Source of the DNA: Argyresthia goedartella
Lineage: Eukaryota; Arthropoda; Insecta; Lepidoptera; Argyresthiidae
Direction of reading: 5' to 3'
NCBI GenBank assembly: GCA_949825045.1
Contig: OX463835.1
Span: forward strand, 16,633,201-16,697,200
DNA: 64,000 nt
Shown here: piece by piece, positions 21,604 through 32,638 of the stretch
Numbering within the stretch: position 1 is the stretch's first letter
Layout of the letters: every line of letters starts with the position of its first letter
The notes under the pieces: generated by a model
Databases searched by the model: none
Seen by the model: only the letters and a program-made list of their open reading frames with translations
Told to the model about the DNA's origin: nothing
Position numbers and translations under genes: made by a program

Positions 21604-21805
21604 ATGACGTCTGTGGCGCAGCGGTTGTGGCTCTACCTACCATGCGAATGGTTCCAGGTTCGATCCCCGGCTGGGGGTAAAAAAAAACCCCAGATATTGG
21701 ATGTTTATATGTGTGTGACGTCGCTGTTTCTGATTCCCACCACACAGGGTATCCTAGTGTGGGGCCAGAAGCAATGTATGTGCCTGTATGTTAATGTTTA
21801 ATGTT
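21604..21805 (+). repeat. SINE-B, well-preserved copy
   Basis: A box TGGCGCAGCGGT, B box GGTTCGATCCCC, A-rich linker and complete 3' domain. It ends 12 bp before element H. Confidence 0.88.
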
Positions 21806-22243
21806 TACTGATTCAACACTCTCAAAAAAATATTGCCATTGCAACAAAAAAACTTTGATGCTGGACAGCCGTCAAAGGTGCATAGTTATGAGGGCAACGT
21901 TTTTATTGTTACTTAGTAAATTTACCAATTTCGATGTAATAGCAATAAAACATTGTTGAAATTACAATGCTAAAATTGTTCGTGTCACTATATGATTTCT
22001 TGTCCTTTTGTTCCCATGACAAATGCCTTTAGCTATCATATCAAAGGTATATTGTCCCGATGACAAGGGGTTTTGCTAAAAAGACAAAGGTTTACTGTCC
22101 GTGGATCTAACTTTGTTTTGTTGAATTAGCTATCTTCCTTTGTGCTTTTATCAATTCACCGTTGCTTCTCCGACAAAGTTACTTTTCTCGTATATATTTT
22201 GCTGCTCTAGCAAAGTAACATGGCTGATCTTATCCCTGCACTT

Positions 22244-22466
22244 TGTTAATGGTACACCATGAAAAAATATTATATACTCCCCGAAGCTTCTGACTATTAT
22301 TCCAGGAGTAAGCGTACCCTGAACTATGTTTAATGTACACCATACATCTGTATGGTGCATACACAGAGCACTCCGGTCAAGGTACGTATACCCGTAACAA
22401 TATATAGGAAGAAGCTTCGAGGAATATAGATTTTTTTCAGTGTACCATTTACAAAGTGAAGGGATT
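22244..22466. repeat. Inverted-repeat block within element H
   Basis: Opens CACTTTGTTAATGGTACAC and closes GTGTACCATTTACAAAGTG. The inner arms also pair (CCCCGAAGCTTCT region with AGAAGCTTCGAGG). The same block is at 62090-62312 in copy 2. Confidence 0.8.
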
Positions 22467-22632
22467 GAAATCTACAATATAGTACATTGCTTGGGTAGCA
22501 CAAGATACGATAAGAGGATAGAGATATTTGAGAATCCTAAAAGAAAATAAGAAAATATTAATATCAAAAGTATGTAATAATCTCTACTTTACTTATTTAT
22601 TCCTATGGCATTAGTAAACAGTTCATACCAAA

Positions 22633-22975
22633 TTACAAGTTAATATTAAGGGATTTAAGCCACTCGGTGGCTTCGTCAGTAAGCTTGATCAGGTCCTCGG
22701 GAGGTCCCCCGGTATATCACGTTTCTGGGCATTCAGAGATAATATGTTGGATGTCTTGTACATCAATTCCGCAGGTACAAGCAGGGGAGTCTATCCAGCC
22801 GCAGCGATGTTTATATTGGGCACAGCGTCCATGCGTAGTCCCGTGCGTATTCTGTTGAAGTTACACCAGTCGCGCCTCGGCAGCTGGGACCCCTTTAGTT
22901 TGGAGCCTGGAACAAGATCTGAGCCCAATTTGCCGGCCATTGTTGAGTTCCATTTTTGCGACCATTGTTGCATGA
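22633..22975 (-). pseudogene. Non-LTR retrotransposon ORF2 C-terminal fragment
   Basis: Minus-strand conceptual translation contains NFNRIRTG, then CGWIDSPACTCGIDVQDI, then QHIISECPET and, after an in-frame TGA, EATEWLKSLNINL followed by TAA. The RTG...CxCG...QDxxHI.xxCP pattern is typical of the region after the reverse transcriptase in Jockey/R1-like LINEs. It is a decayed fragment inside element H with no RT domain attached. Family placement is by motif only. Confidence 0.7.
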
Positions 22976-23904
22976 GGTTGGAGTCTTCTTGCAGCAGATT
23001 TATCGCGATTTTGTTTGGTGGGTTTCTGGATTCAAGACGGTGAACGACAACGACAACGGGTCAACGACATGAACCTCATAATTGTATTAGGGCACTGTTA
23101 CTTACCAAGCATAGACTGCAGCAGATGCCGCAGTTTATTTTCTGTTAAAAAAGTCTCCAATGCCATATTTCATATCACTCTTGAGCACAAACACTACTTC
23201 TCTGCACGACATCCACGTTGAAACTGGCAGAATAGGAGAAACAGTTTGCGCTTGCGAGAACAAGTATAAGACGTCACTTTGTAATTTTATCTAAGAATAC
23301 TTTGTTAAAACATCTACTTCGTATTTTGTTAGTATATAACGTTGCCGTATCAACAACATCATTTAGCCGTAGTAACAACTGTTATTTTGATAGAATAAAC
23401 TTTGCTGTAACATCACTTCATAACGTTGCCGTGTCAACAACACCATTTAGCCATAGTAACAACGCCTATTTTGATAGATTAAACTTTGCTACAATATCAC
23501 TTCAGTGCCGTTGTTATCCCGTTTAAACATTTTTAACATAGTTACCGTATCTACGTGTCTTTAGCTAAAATAACAAAAATAATTTCAACAATAAAAAAGT
23601 TGCCACAGCAACTATGGGCCTATAGCTGCAGCGACGATGCACTTACGTGCGGTAACAATAAAATTCTAACAAAGCTTTTATTGTCGCTTTGTTAGCCGAT
23701 TTTTCTCTGAGTGAAGGTGGGGAATTTCTATCAAAATTTCAAAAAATCCTTACTGAAGTTCTGGGCAGACTACACAAACTCAACGTAAGTTATTCAAACT
23801 TTATTTGCAGTTAACTCAAGTTTAAAATTCATTCATGTTCATATGAATTATACAATTAGGTTACTGAATTATAATTTATTACTTGTTACTGAGTTTCGCG
23901 TTTT

Positions 23905-24000
23905 GTGGTTCAAGTGCGGAAGCGTGTTGCTTCCACTTCGTGTGATAGGGGATAGCTCATCGCCGCACTTACGGAGATATGAAGGTGGAGATGTCGTCGC
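23905..24000 (-). repeat. SINE-D fragment
   Basis: Contains GATAGCTCATCGCCGCACTT and ACGGAGATATGAAGG, central D sequence. Confidence 0.5.
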
Positions 24001-24169
24001 CATTGGGTTAAATGAGGCACTTAATTAACAGCCCGAGCCGTTCATTAGGGACCGGCGTTTAATCAAATAGATAACCTTTTGATTAAAATAAAGTTTTACA
24101 ACCAGCCTTACTGAAAGTCAGACTTTTTATTTATGGGACGAGAGAACCGGCCCAATTTGTTTTTGCAAA

Positions 24170-24391
24170 ATGGCGTCAACGCAACAGCTGATTGCTTTAA
24201 GAGTCAACATAGCTGTAATGGGAATTGGTTGCTATGGCTCACTCTGTCTGCATACTAAAGTTAGGATGAGTTGGAGTAGAACCTGGATCCGAGAGAAGCG
24301 CGGAGTGGAGAAAGGCGATCCCATGGTGCAAGGCCAATCCGCGTTTAGGCAACTCATTAAACGTTTTGTTCAGTTATTTGCACGAATTTGA
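24170..24391 (+). other. 73-codon open frame, function unknown
   Basis: Starts ATGGCGTCAACGCAACAGC and has a basic, Trp-containing middle (SWSRTWIREKRG). That middle faintly recalls the N-terminal region of Harbinger-type transposases, but there is no catalytic domain and the similarity is too weak to assign. Base composition here is more GC-rich than the flanks. It could be a short exon, a transposon relic or chance. Confidence 0.2.
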
Positions 24392-24480
24392 TTGAATACC
24401 GGTCCTTCGCTAACCTCCCGGGCTTTCGACTAAGTGACTAATTTATCCAAATGACAGCAACAGAGATGTGGAGGTTTTTT

Positions 24481-24608
24481 CTCAATATGACACCAGCACT
24501 GAGCCAGCACCGTGGGTGGACAAGCCTCAATATGACACCAGCACTGAGCCAGCACCGTGGGTGGACAAGCAATATGACACCAGCACTGAGCCAGCACCGT
24601 GGACAAGC
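24481..24608 (+). repeat. 45-bp minisatellite, about 2.8 units
   Basis: Units begin at 24481, 24526 and 24571. Each contains CACCAGCACTGAGCCAGCAC and GTGGACAAGC. The last is shortened by a 4-base deletion and start truncation. Confidence 0.9.
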
Positions 24609-24805
24609 CTACTCGAATTTTAATCAAAGGCCAACTCCCTTATGAGAAACATTGATATTCTTCATTCATTATTTTTACTTTCGAGTTGAAAAAAGTGAAA
24701 ATTAAGGAAGTATTGTAAAAAAATCGAGGTTTAGATTTTGATGGGGATAGGTTCTCTATCGTTAACTTAGTCCGAAAAAGTGAAAAAAAAATAAAAAAAT
24801 TGTAT

Positions 24806-24832
24806 GTATATGTGTGTGTGTGTGTGTGTATA
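24806..24832 (+). repeat. TG microsatellite
   Basis: ATGTATATG followed by a run of TG dinucleotides. Confidence 0.9.
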
Positions 24833-25170
24833 TGCATTTATGTATGGCTGTTTTCCGTTGTCAGCTCTGAGCCTAAACCACTGAACCGAATTGGATGAAA
24901 TTTTGTATTGGGGGTTATTTTGCAAATATCTAGGACTATTTTTTTGTTTTTGGATAACTTGATTATATTTAAGGTACCTGTTACACAAATCCAAAATATT
25001 TATTGAATTTATTCAAAAACGGGACTAAAGATTTTTTCAACTCTAACATGGCATACTCGGTTACTACCGCAAATCTCTAAAAATGGTAGCTCCCATACAA
25101 TATACACATAGCCATATATCCCGTACATTAGGCGGCGGCTAAAGTAGAAAGGAGTTGTTTTGTATGGTGA

Positions 25171-25362
25171 AGTAGTTATTAGGGACATCATTCTGAACAA
25201 CATTTAGTATGGGGCCGACTTGATGCGAGCAACTTTGTTTACAACTCCACCATATAGGCCCGAAATGTACCGAGATAAGAAAAATTAAGTTGCTCTGATC
25301 ACGTCGGTTTCATAGTAAAAGTTGTTCAGAATGATGTCCCTAAGAACCACCTTTCGGCTTGT
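25171..25362. mobile_element. Foldback repeat K
   Basis: AGGGACATCATTCTGAACAA at about 25183 is matched by its complement at about 25322, and flanking bases pair partly. A half-unit is at 16858. Confidence 0.6.
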
Positions 25363-25671
25363 AACTCCCTTTATCTTAGAACTTCTTAAAACGTGTCCAA
25401 AACTCCTGCACACGAATATCCACAAACTATTATTTAAATAACAACACCGAAAGTTAGTCAGAGCGGCCTGCTTTTTCATTTATTTATTTATTATTCAATG
25501 AATTGATTCCACTCAAATGTTAATATTATTCAATTAGCCTACCGTGTAAATAAACAATAATTAGGATGTAACAGTTACATACGCATGTATTACATTGTAA
25601 GAATACATGAAAACTAATAGCTTCCTGCATATTAAGGCTGAAATGATTGTTCAAGCACCTCAACCATAAAG

Positions 25672-25720
25672 TTGCGGTGATGGACTAGCCCCCTATCACG
25701 GCCAAAATCGGTCCAAGCAA
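25672..25720 (+). repeat. SINE-D fragment
   Basis: Short match GCGGTGATGGACTAGCCCCC. Confidence 0.5.
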
Positions 25721-25803
25721 GTTTATACCCATGCCAGGAGAAGCGGCGACGTTTCGATATGTATGAATGCCTCTTGGTCTGAGCTCCGGTACTGCTGGAC
25801 AAT

Positions 25804-26145
25804 GGCAACAAATATAATGATCATCAAAATATTTTTTTCCTGCACAAAATGGATAAATGTGCGCCGAAAGTTGCAAAAAATATCAGGGCAAAATACTGCG
25901 GTAGCTTAGGTGAAAGGTAAAGGGGGTGAGCGAAGCGAAGCCCTCTTTATCCTTCGTGTTAGGTTGAACATGTAAGAACAACAAAAAATACTTAAAACAT
26001 AAACGTAAGTACACAAAACATGAAAAGAAGTTTGGTGATCATTTATCCAAACACAATTTAGTGGACGTTTATCCATTCTGGCAGTAATTTCGAATTTATT
26101 GGTAGTAAAATAGGTGCGTTTTTGGTAATCGTTTAAACATAAGCC
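25804..26145 (-). mobile_element. Element C, flavour a, reverse core
   Basis: Opens GGCAACAAATATAATGATCA and closes TAATCGTTTAAACATAAGCC. The core hairpin at about 25913-25960 is nearly complete (GGTAAAGGGGGTGAGCGAAG ... TTTATCCTTCGTG). Confidence 0.85.
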
Positions 26146-26261
26146 CTGGACAATAACCCGCATCCGTTAATCAATCAGGAGTAATTCAATATGTTAGCTA
26201 ACATAAATACTGATATCATTTTTGATAAACTGATTAAATAAAAATAAAAAAACATAACTAC

Positions 26262-27042
26262 TAGAGATGGGCCGAATGTGGTTTTAACCGAATACGGACT
26301 TCAAGCGAACATTCGGTTAAAATAGAAAATTCAAACTTTGGTTTTATTTCGCCGCGATTTTTCGAGAGCGACACGTCATGAATTGTTTACGCACTAACAT
26401 GAATTGTCGAAATGAATAAGTAGTTGCACCCCGCCGAACTAGAAGTGTTTTTTTTGTTTAGTTAATACCTTAGACACTATTTACACACATTTACCTAGCC
26501 CCAAACTAGGTTTCCCTGTATCTTCGGTACTAGACAACGATACACATACTTATATAGATAAATATTATACTTAGATAGATAAACAACTATGACTATGAGG
26601 GTACAAACATCCGTTCTCAACAAACGAATATTTGCCCCCACCGGGACTCGAACCCGGGACCCATGGCTTCGTAGGCAGGGTCACTGCCGACTCGGCCATC
26701 CCGGTCGTCTTATTATATAGTATTTATAGTTACGCATTTAAATTACGCAGTGGTTAGGTATTTAAAAATACCAAGTTTAATTTGTTTAGTTTTGGCAAAA
26801 ATGTATAACTAATTTAATTTCAAAATAAATGACAATGAATAAAGGCCTAATTTTATTATACGATTATTATGATAAGTATGATTTCTTATCTATTAATTCC
26901 AGACAAAATGCAAGTGAGTATATCACTTTTTTTGCACCGAATGTTCGGCATTTAAACCGAATTTCGTCCGAATGCCCAAGTTCTGTTCAAGCTGCCGAAA
27001 TTCGGTTAAACCGAATGTATTACGAACTTTGGCCCATCCCTA
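26262..27042. mobile_element. Non-autonomous hAT-type element with nested SINE-A
   Basis: Starts TAGAGATGGGCCGAA and ends TTTGGCCCATCCCTA (imperfect terminal inverted repeats). It is flanked by 8-bp near-duplicates ATAACTAC (26254-26261) and ATAAATAC (27043-27050). Subterminal regions are full of ACCGAATG/CATTCGGT motifs, as expected of transposase-binding repeats. No transposase. The SINE-A at 26464-26709 interrupts it. Confidence 0.85.
26464..26709 (-). repeat. SINE-A copy inserted in the hAT element
   Basis: Complete body, B box GGTTCGAGTCC and A box TGGCCGAGTCGG on the minus strand. Its position shows it is younger than the hAT insertion. Confidence 0.9.
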
Positions 27043-27089
27043 ATAAATACGGTATTTTATGTTGTTGAAGTATATATTTTTGTTTAATT

Positions 27090-27300
27090 TGGTATAGTTT
27101 ATATATATTTTGAAAGTAATTTCGTATGTAAATAGTTTTAATGCGGACTAGGACTTTCCTGTATCATTAACTCTCCTGTCTTCCGGTTTGCTGGAAGAAA
27201 TCTTTTTTAAGAGATAAGCTCGCCTTTGCTCATAACATTTGTTTTACCTGTCTGTAACTTAATATTATCTGTGCATTAAAGACTATGAATATATTGCACC
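27090..27300 (+). repeat. Repeat O
   Basis: Shares GACTAGGACTTTCCTGTATC, GGTTTGCTGGAAGAAATC and AGATAAGCTCGCCTTTG with the copy at 8085 and ends in ATTAAAGACTATGAATAT. Confidence 0.7.
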
Positions 27301-27535
27301 GGGGGGTAGCCCCTCCCACTCTGGTGCCGATTCTGTTATTTAATCTAAATTGTAACTGATTGTTTTGATCATCTGTAATCGTCTGTAATTAGCACAATAA
27401 TCGCTTATACATATAGCTGTAAAAATATTTATTGGATTACGAGTATTTTCGATAGTTTAGTCTATTAGTCTGTATAACTATGACGCGTAACCCGTGAGAG
27501 CGAGAGAGCAATCCTTTGGAATATAATACCTTGAT

Positions 27536-27784
27536 AATAATAATACCTTGGACCCTATTTACACACATTGATCTAGCCACAAACTAGGATTCCCTGTATC
27601 TTGGGTACTAGACAACGATACACATACTTATATGGATAAATATTAAACTTAGATAGATAAACAACCATGACTAGGGTATAAACATCTGTTCTCATCAAAC
27701 AAATTTTTGCCCCTACTGGGACTCGAACCCGGGACCCTTGGCTTCGTAGGCAGGGTCAAGGCCGACTCGGCCATTCGGGTCGTC
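27536..27784 (-). repeat. SINE-A, full-length copy
   Basis: A and B boxes intact on the minus strand. A few substitutions in the body. Confidence 0.9.
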
Positions 27785-28289
27785 GAATTTCGTCGATATT
27801 AACCTACATAGTTGTTTAAACCCTAAGGTCAAACATTTTTAATTGTCGCAGTGATGCCACGTATAGATAGGTGCATGATTTTGAAAAACTTGTCCAAAGA
27901 TGCATATGGTCACAAATGAAAGAATCAACTAAACATACGAAATAAAATCTGAACTTCTAAGCGCTTTTGACTTTTCGTGTTAGGGTCCAAATTTTCTTAT
28001 GGTCCATTTACAATATTTCCTTGAGAATCACTTAAAATAGGAATAAATGAAATATTTTGATAACGACTGCATAGAAGTCGCTCCAGTTATAAATCAAATC
28101 AATTAATTAAATACCTACTTACCAAAATAGTAACACTTTTTTAAAACAAACAAACAACCCAAAGTTTACGTTCACTCGAGTAGCTTTGTTGTTCGCGAAT
28201 GGGTTACTATTGCGTACGTTACGTAGTTTTTATATGGAGCGCGCGGCATAGTATGGACATTACTTTAAATATATACTAAGATATTGAAA

Positions 28290-28445
28290 GAAAGCAATGT
28301 TTTTCCTATACGGGGTGGTAGAAGCAAAGTTGTACTCAAGTTAAGCCGGTTATTCAATACTTCAATTTGCGTGACCAGGAGGCAAGCCCATTGCCACACT
28401 AATGGTGATATAAAGTTTTCTTCACGAAGTTCTCCATCACCGTTA
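28290..28445 (-). repeat. SINE-D copy, headless
   Basis: Minus-strand D body including CCTATACGGGGTGGTAGAAG, GGTTATTCAATACTTCAATT and CAAGCCCATTGCCACAC. Confidence 0.7.
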
Positions 28446-28450
28446 TAATT

Positions 28451-28805
28451 CACGACCCAAATGGCCGAATCGGCAGTGACCCTGCCTACGAAGCCAAGGG
28501 TCCCGGGTTCGAGTCCCAGTAGGGGCAAAAATTTGTTTGATGAGAACAGATGTTTATACCCTAGTCATGGTTGTTTATCTATCTAAGTTTAATATTTATC
28601 CATATTTGTTCGAGTCCCGGTGGGGGCAAATATTTGTTTGATGAGAATGGATGTTTGTACCCTAGTCATGGTTGTTTATCTATCTAAGTATAATATTTAT
28701 CTATATAAGTATGTGTATCGTTGTCTAGTACCCAAGATACAGGGAATCCTAGTTTGGGGCTAGATCAATGTGTGTAAATAGTATCCAAGGTATTATTATT
28801 ATTAT
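28451..28805 (+). repeat. SINE-A head-to-tail partial dimer
   Basis: The first unit (28451 to about 28604) runs from the head to mid-body. The second then begins exactly inside the B box (GTTCGAGTCCCGGTGGGGGC at 28609) and continues to the ATT tail. Confidence 0.9.
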
Positions 28806-29730
28806 TATTAAAGAACTAAGAAAATTCCCGGTGAAATTTGTAAGCCGTCGTCAAGCAGGACAAAAAAAAGGACTAAACGATCTAAGTTAATTCGCAGCTT
28901 GAAATCCGACAGTTCTGGTCAGGCTGCCGTTCTATTTTCAAACTTGATTTCGGAAATAACGGGAAGAGGGAGACGGTTGAAAGATGTTTTTGGAAAGCGG
29001 GGGTTGAAGTTTGTATGAAAGTCCAAAACGTCTTGACCTATGAATTGAGGCTGACTTTAAACAGGTATGTAGGTACAACTAAGAAAGCAATTTGGAAAAT
29101 TATGTTTACAGGGGGGAACAGGAGCGGCAAAAGTTTGTTTAACAACAAATAATCGGGATAGTGTTTCATTTCAATCACATCAAACGATATTCAAGATATA
29201 TTAAAATATTTTCGGTTACTATCAATTTTACGGAGTCAATTTAATGAAATAATTTTAAGCACTACTTAATCTAATTATATGTTACTTTACATTTAATAAT
29301 AAGGAAACAACATGTTAGTATTAGAAAACGTCCAGTTCGAGAATTTTACCTGTAAAAGACAAAACTTGTTTCCCTTCGTATCAACAAATTAACCTATTGA
29401 GGCTCTTTTACAATAAATACGCAATACGACACTGAACAGAAACTTAACTATAACAATAAATTTTCTCTTTCTTAATTAAAAGGACCACAGCATGCAATGG
29501 GACTACATAAGATTATTGATAATAATTTAAATATCTCCTAAAATGACGGGATGTTAATATTATATCGACGGACATCATATTGTTGTCGCACCCACACTAT
29601 GCCGTTCGTCTCTCTCACGCCGCTGTGTAAGTGTAAACACATCGACGCGAACTATTGACGCCCCAGAATATGCAGCTCTTGCACTCTGTGATACATTTGA
29701 CACTAACACTAATTAAAATTTAAAGCCAGT
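28806..29730. other. Unassigned, partly GC-richer stretch
   Basis: No repeat match and no convincing coding frame. A GC-richer patch at 29560-29690 (with CCGTTCGTCTCTCTCACGCC) could be a promoter or exon edge, but nothing decides it. Confidence 0.35.
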
Positions 29731-29812
29731 ACAGACATCTCTTCAGAGTTAAGCTCGCCTTTGCGCATAAGTATCATGTAGTTTTACCTACTGTTTATTA
29801 TCTATTTCTCGG
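29730..29812 (+). repeat. Repeat O fragment
   Basis: Contains AGTTAAGCTCGCCTTTGCGC as in other O copies. Confidence 0.5.
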
Positions 29813-30170
29813 AGGAGCCTCACCTCTAAGGAAAGCGTCCCCAGGTGGCGGATGCTCCTGGAACTGGACCTGTAGGGCTGGAGGGAAAAAAAATACTCCC
29901 GAGGGCCAACAGGCCTTGCCCAGGGTTATAGGAGTATACCTCAACGGCAGCAGCGGCAGAGAAGGATCTGGAATACCGTTAAGCGCAAGTTACGTTCAAC
30001 TTAAAAAGCGGCAGTTCCAGCAACAAAACCACTTCTCCACGTATCGACCTGCTCGTTGCTGGGGCCAAGCTGGGTATGTCGAGAGAGGGATTCTGATGCT
30101 GATGTGTTCCAGGAGATGCAGCGCTTGTGGGGAAGTCACTTCACCCGTGCCAGGCACGGAAACCAACACG
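29813..30170 (+). other. GC-rich segment with a 95-codon open frame, unknown
   Basis: A GC-rich island (CCTCACCTCTAAGGAAAGCG onward) with an open frame at 29916-30203 that has no recognisable domain and runs into the palindromic element at 30175. It may be part of a retrotransposon 5' region. Not assigned. Confidence 0.3.
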
Positions 30171-30174
30171 GACG

Positions 30175-30327
30175 GCCGGTTTCCTGGGCGCTGGTTAAGT
30201 TAACAAACTGGTTAAACTGATTTCAGCCAATCACGTGCCACTATTTTGAATATTAGCGGCACGTGATTGGCTCAAATCAGTTTGACCAATTTGTTAACTT
30301 GATTAAGTAAGCGCCCAGGAAACTGGC
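30175..30327. mobile_element. Palindromic MITE, founder unit
   Basis: Opens GCCGGTTTCCTGGGCGC and closes GCGCCCAGGAAACTGGC. The two halves are nearly complementary throughout and meet at a central hairpin built on AATCACGTGCC and GGCACGTGATT. A solo copy with the same ends lies at 45827-45974. Confidence 0.9.
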
Positions 30328-30920
30328 AGGGAGAGTCTTAGTTACCAGCGCAGCGGCTGTAATAAACATCTGATCACGTGCCGCTAATATTCAAAATAGC
30401 GGCACGTGATTGGCTGAAATCAGTTTAACCACTTTGTTAACTTGATTAAGTAAGCGCCCGGGAAACTGGCAGGGAGAGTCATAGTTACCAGCGAAGCGGC
30501 TGTAATAAACATCTGATCACGTGCCGCTAATATTCAAAATTGCGGCACGTATTGGCTGAAATCAGTTTAACCAATTTGTTAACTTAATCAGCGCCCAGGA
30601 AACTGGCAGGGAGAGTCATAGTTACCAGCGCAGCGGCTGTAATAAACATCTGATCACGTGCCGCTAATATTCAAAATTGCGGCACGTGATTGGCTGAAAT
30701 CAGTTTAACCAATTTGTTAACTTAACCAGCGCCCAGGAAACGGGCAGAGAGAGTCATAGTTACCAGCGCAGCGGCTGTAATAAACATCTGATCACGTGCC
30801 GCTAATATTCAAAATAGCGGCACGTGATTGGCTCAAATCACTTTAACCAATTTGTTAACTTAATCAGCGCCCAGGAAACTGGCAGGGAGAGTCATAGTGA
30901 CCAGCGCAGCGGCTGTATTA
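30328..30920 (+). repeat. Tandem array derived from the palindromic MITE
   Basis: Further units start with GAGAGTC at 30331, 30474, 30611, 30749 and 30887 (spacing 143, 137, 138, 138). Each full unit has a spacer (TTACCAGCGCAGCGGCTGTA), the CACGTG hairpin and the right half of the MITE. One hairpin arm has lost a base (GGCACGTATTGG at about 30545). Confidence 0.9.
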
Positions 30921-31249
30921 AACAACTGATATGATGATAAGGTCAATGATGATGATGCAGTGCAATAAAGTATGAAGTAACTAATGCTGCCAGTGTGATG
31001 GGCACCTTTGTGTCGGGCATGTCCTGTGAAGGATTATTTGTTTAGTATTGTTTTTTTATTGTGTTCAGTTTTTGTGTGTGGTAGTTTTAAATTATTTGAT
31101 AATCTCAAATACTTAGGTTATTTTAATTTACGATGCACTTTGCGGATTTTTATTTTTTTTTTATTATATAGGTTCATTATGTTTTCTTTTTATCATTATT
31201 TTGACGATAGTAAATATATGTGTGTGAGATCTGAAGTAAGTATTTAAGA

Positions 31250-31395
31250 GACTCGTCGAAACGTCGAGGGATACAAGAGCTGGCAGCAACCTCGCCCAGA
31301 GGATCAGTCTGGCTATACGACGAGGTAATGGTGCCAGCATGCTGGGCACCCTGCCACTCGACGGAAGCGACCTGAAGGGCATTTTTTATTTAACT
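31250..31395 (+). pseudogene. Possible retrotransposon C-terminal remnant
   Basis: One frame reads SNLAQRISLAIRRGNGAS, then MLGTLPLDGSDLKGIFYLT and a stop. I associate this ending with repetitive ORFs in lepidopteran genomes but cannot name the family. Confidence 0.35.
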
Positions 31396-31436
31396 TAACA
31401 TTTGTATTTTTATGAATTAAGATAGGTTAAGGGGAT

Positions 31437-31862
31437 ACCGTGACCGTGCAAAGGATCCTGTTACTCCAGGCGGAAAGACCCGCAGTGTGAGAGGGACGGA
31501 ATCGGGGAAAAATGACATAATGTAGCGCCAAACGACATAAAAATTGTTAAAAATAAACAAGGCTATTTTGTCAAAAAAAAAACAAGGAGAGTTTACTAAT
31601 ACATAATATCCACATTTTGAATGCAATTTCGCAATGAAATAAGTTAGAATTTCAGAATTACAGGAAAAAATAAAACAATTTAGAGATATTTTCGCAATAA
31701 AATTCTATCGAGAAAATTTCACCCAATCGCGTTTACCTTCAGTAAGAATCTTAATCAAATACTCAATAAACATTAATCCAATAATCACATCTGTAGATGA
31801 TTTTATAGTGCAGTAAATGGATTCGAAAAACACCCCATATTTTTTTCGTATCACCTTAAGTT
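31437..31862 (+). repeat. Repeat N, copy 1
   Basis: Contains GTGCAAAGGATCCTGTTACT, GGAAAGACCCGCAGTGTGAG, CCAATCGCGTTTACC and TTTTTTTCGTATCACCTT. The same blocks occur in reverse order and orientation at 39735-40110. Confidence 0.75.
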
Positions 31863-31984
31863 GCATATAGGTAAAAGTAAATGTTATATTACTTATTTTT
31901 AGGTTATTAGTAAGTAAGTTAACATACAAATCTGCTAATATAACGCAACCCTTACTTTTGGCTTTACCGTAGTCGGGTAAGAAA

Positions 31985-32090
31985 CACAGCGTCACGCCTT
32001 TTCTCATAAGGGGTAGCAGAGGCAAAGTTGTTCAATATTTAAATTTCCATGACCGGGGTCTAACCCATCGCCACTGCAAGGGAGAAAGTT
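31985..32090 (-). repeat. SINE-D fragment
   Basis: AACACAGCGTCACGCCTTTT and GTCTAACCCATCGCCACTGC. Confidence 0.65.
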
Positions 32091-32390
32091 GTCTGCTAAC
32101 TAATCAATTTATCAGTATTCTCAATTATATTAATTAATTGTCTTGTGCCGTGATCTACTGGAACGCCGGTTTGGTCATTATCGCGTTGCACCGAAAGGTC
32201 ATATTTCTCTCGTAATATCCACGAGAATGATTCCCATGGTATTGGCAAACACACCACTCTAAAAGTTCACATACACATATGTCAAAAATCTAAATCAAAT
32301 CAAAAAAAAAATATTTTCTGTAAATATTCACATATGTTTAGAAAACGTCATTTTCGACGCTTCTCTACATTTTACCACTGTGGGAGAAGT
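32091..32390. other. Unassigned AT-rich stretch
   Basis: Nothing recognisable. Confidence 0.4.
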
Positions 32391-32392
32391 AA

Positions 32393-32638
32393 TAATACCT
32401 TGGACACTAGATATTTACACACATTGATCTAGCCCCACACTAGGATTCCCTGTATCTTGGGTACTAGACAACGATACACGTACTTATATAGATAAATATT
32501 ATACTTAGATAGATAAACAACCATGGCTAGGGTACAAACATCCGTTCTCATCAAACAAATATTTGCCCCCACCGGGACTCGAACCCGGGACCCGTGGCTC
32601 GTAGGCAGGGACACTGCCGACTCGGCCATTCGGGTCGT
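32393..32638 (-). repeat. SINE-A copy
   Basis: A box TGGCCGAGTCGG and B box GGTTCGAGTCC intact on the minus strand. One-base deletion in the tRNA-like loop. Confidence 0.9.

Larger units (their letters stand above)
21817..23713. mobile_element. Element H, copy 1 (CACTC ends), carrying a LINE fragment
   Basis: Starts CACTCTCAAAAAAATATTGC and ends GCCGATTTTTCTCTGAGTG, giving short imperfect terminal inverted repeats. The first 820 bp are closely matched by 61638-62480, and 23065-23335 matches 63405-63565. Inside are an inverted-repeat block (22245-22455), a LINE C-terminal fragment (22633-22975) and an 85-bp tandem duplication (about 23330-23510). CACTC ends suggest a CACTA/Chapaev-like DNA element, but no transposase is present. 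Confidence 0.65.

Noticed and set aside
30328..30920. Origin-like iteron array
   Set aside because: The units are clearly derived from a palindromic MITE that also occurs alone at 45827. No replication gene is near.
31705..32025. 106-codon minus-strand open frame
   Set aside because: It spans repeat N and a SINE-D fragment and contains no recognisable domain.
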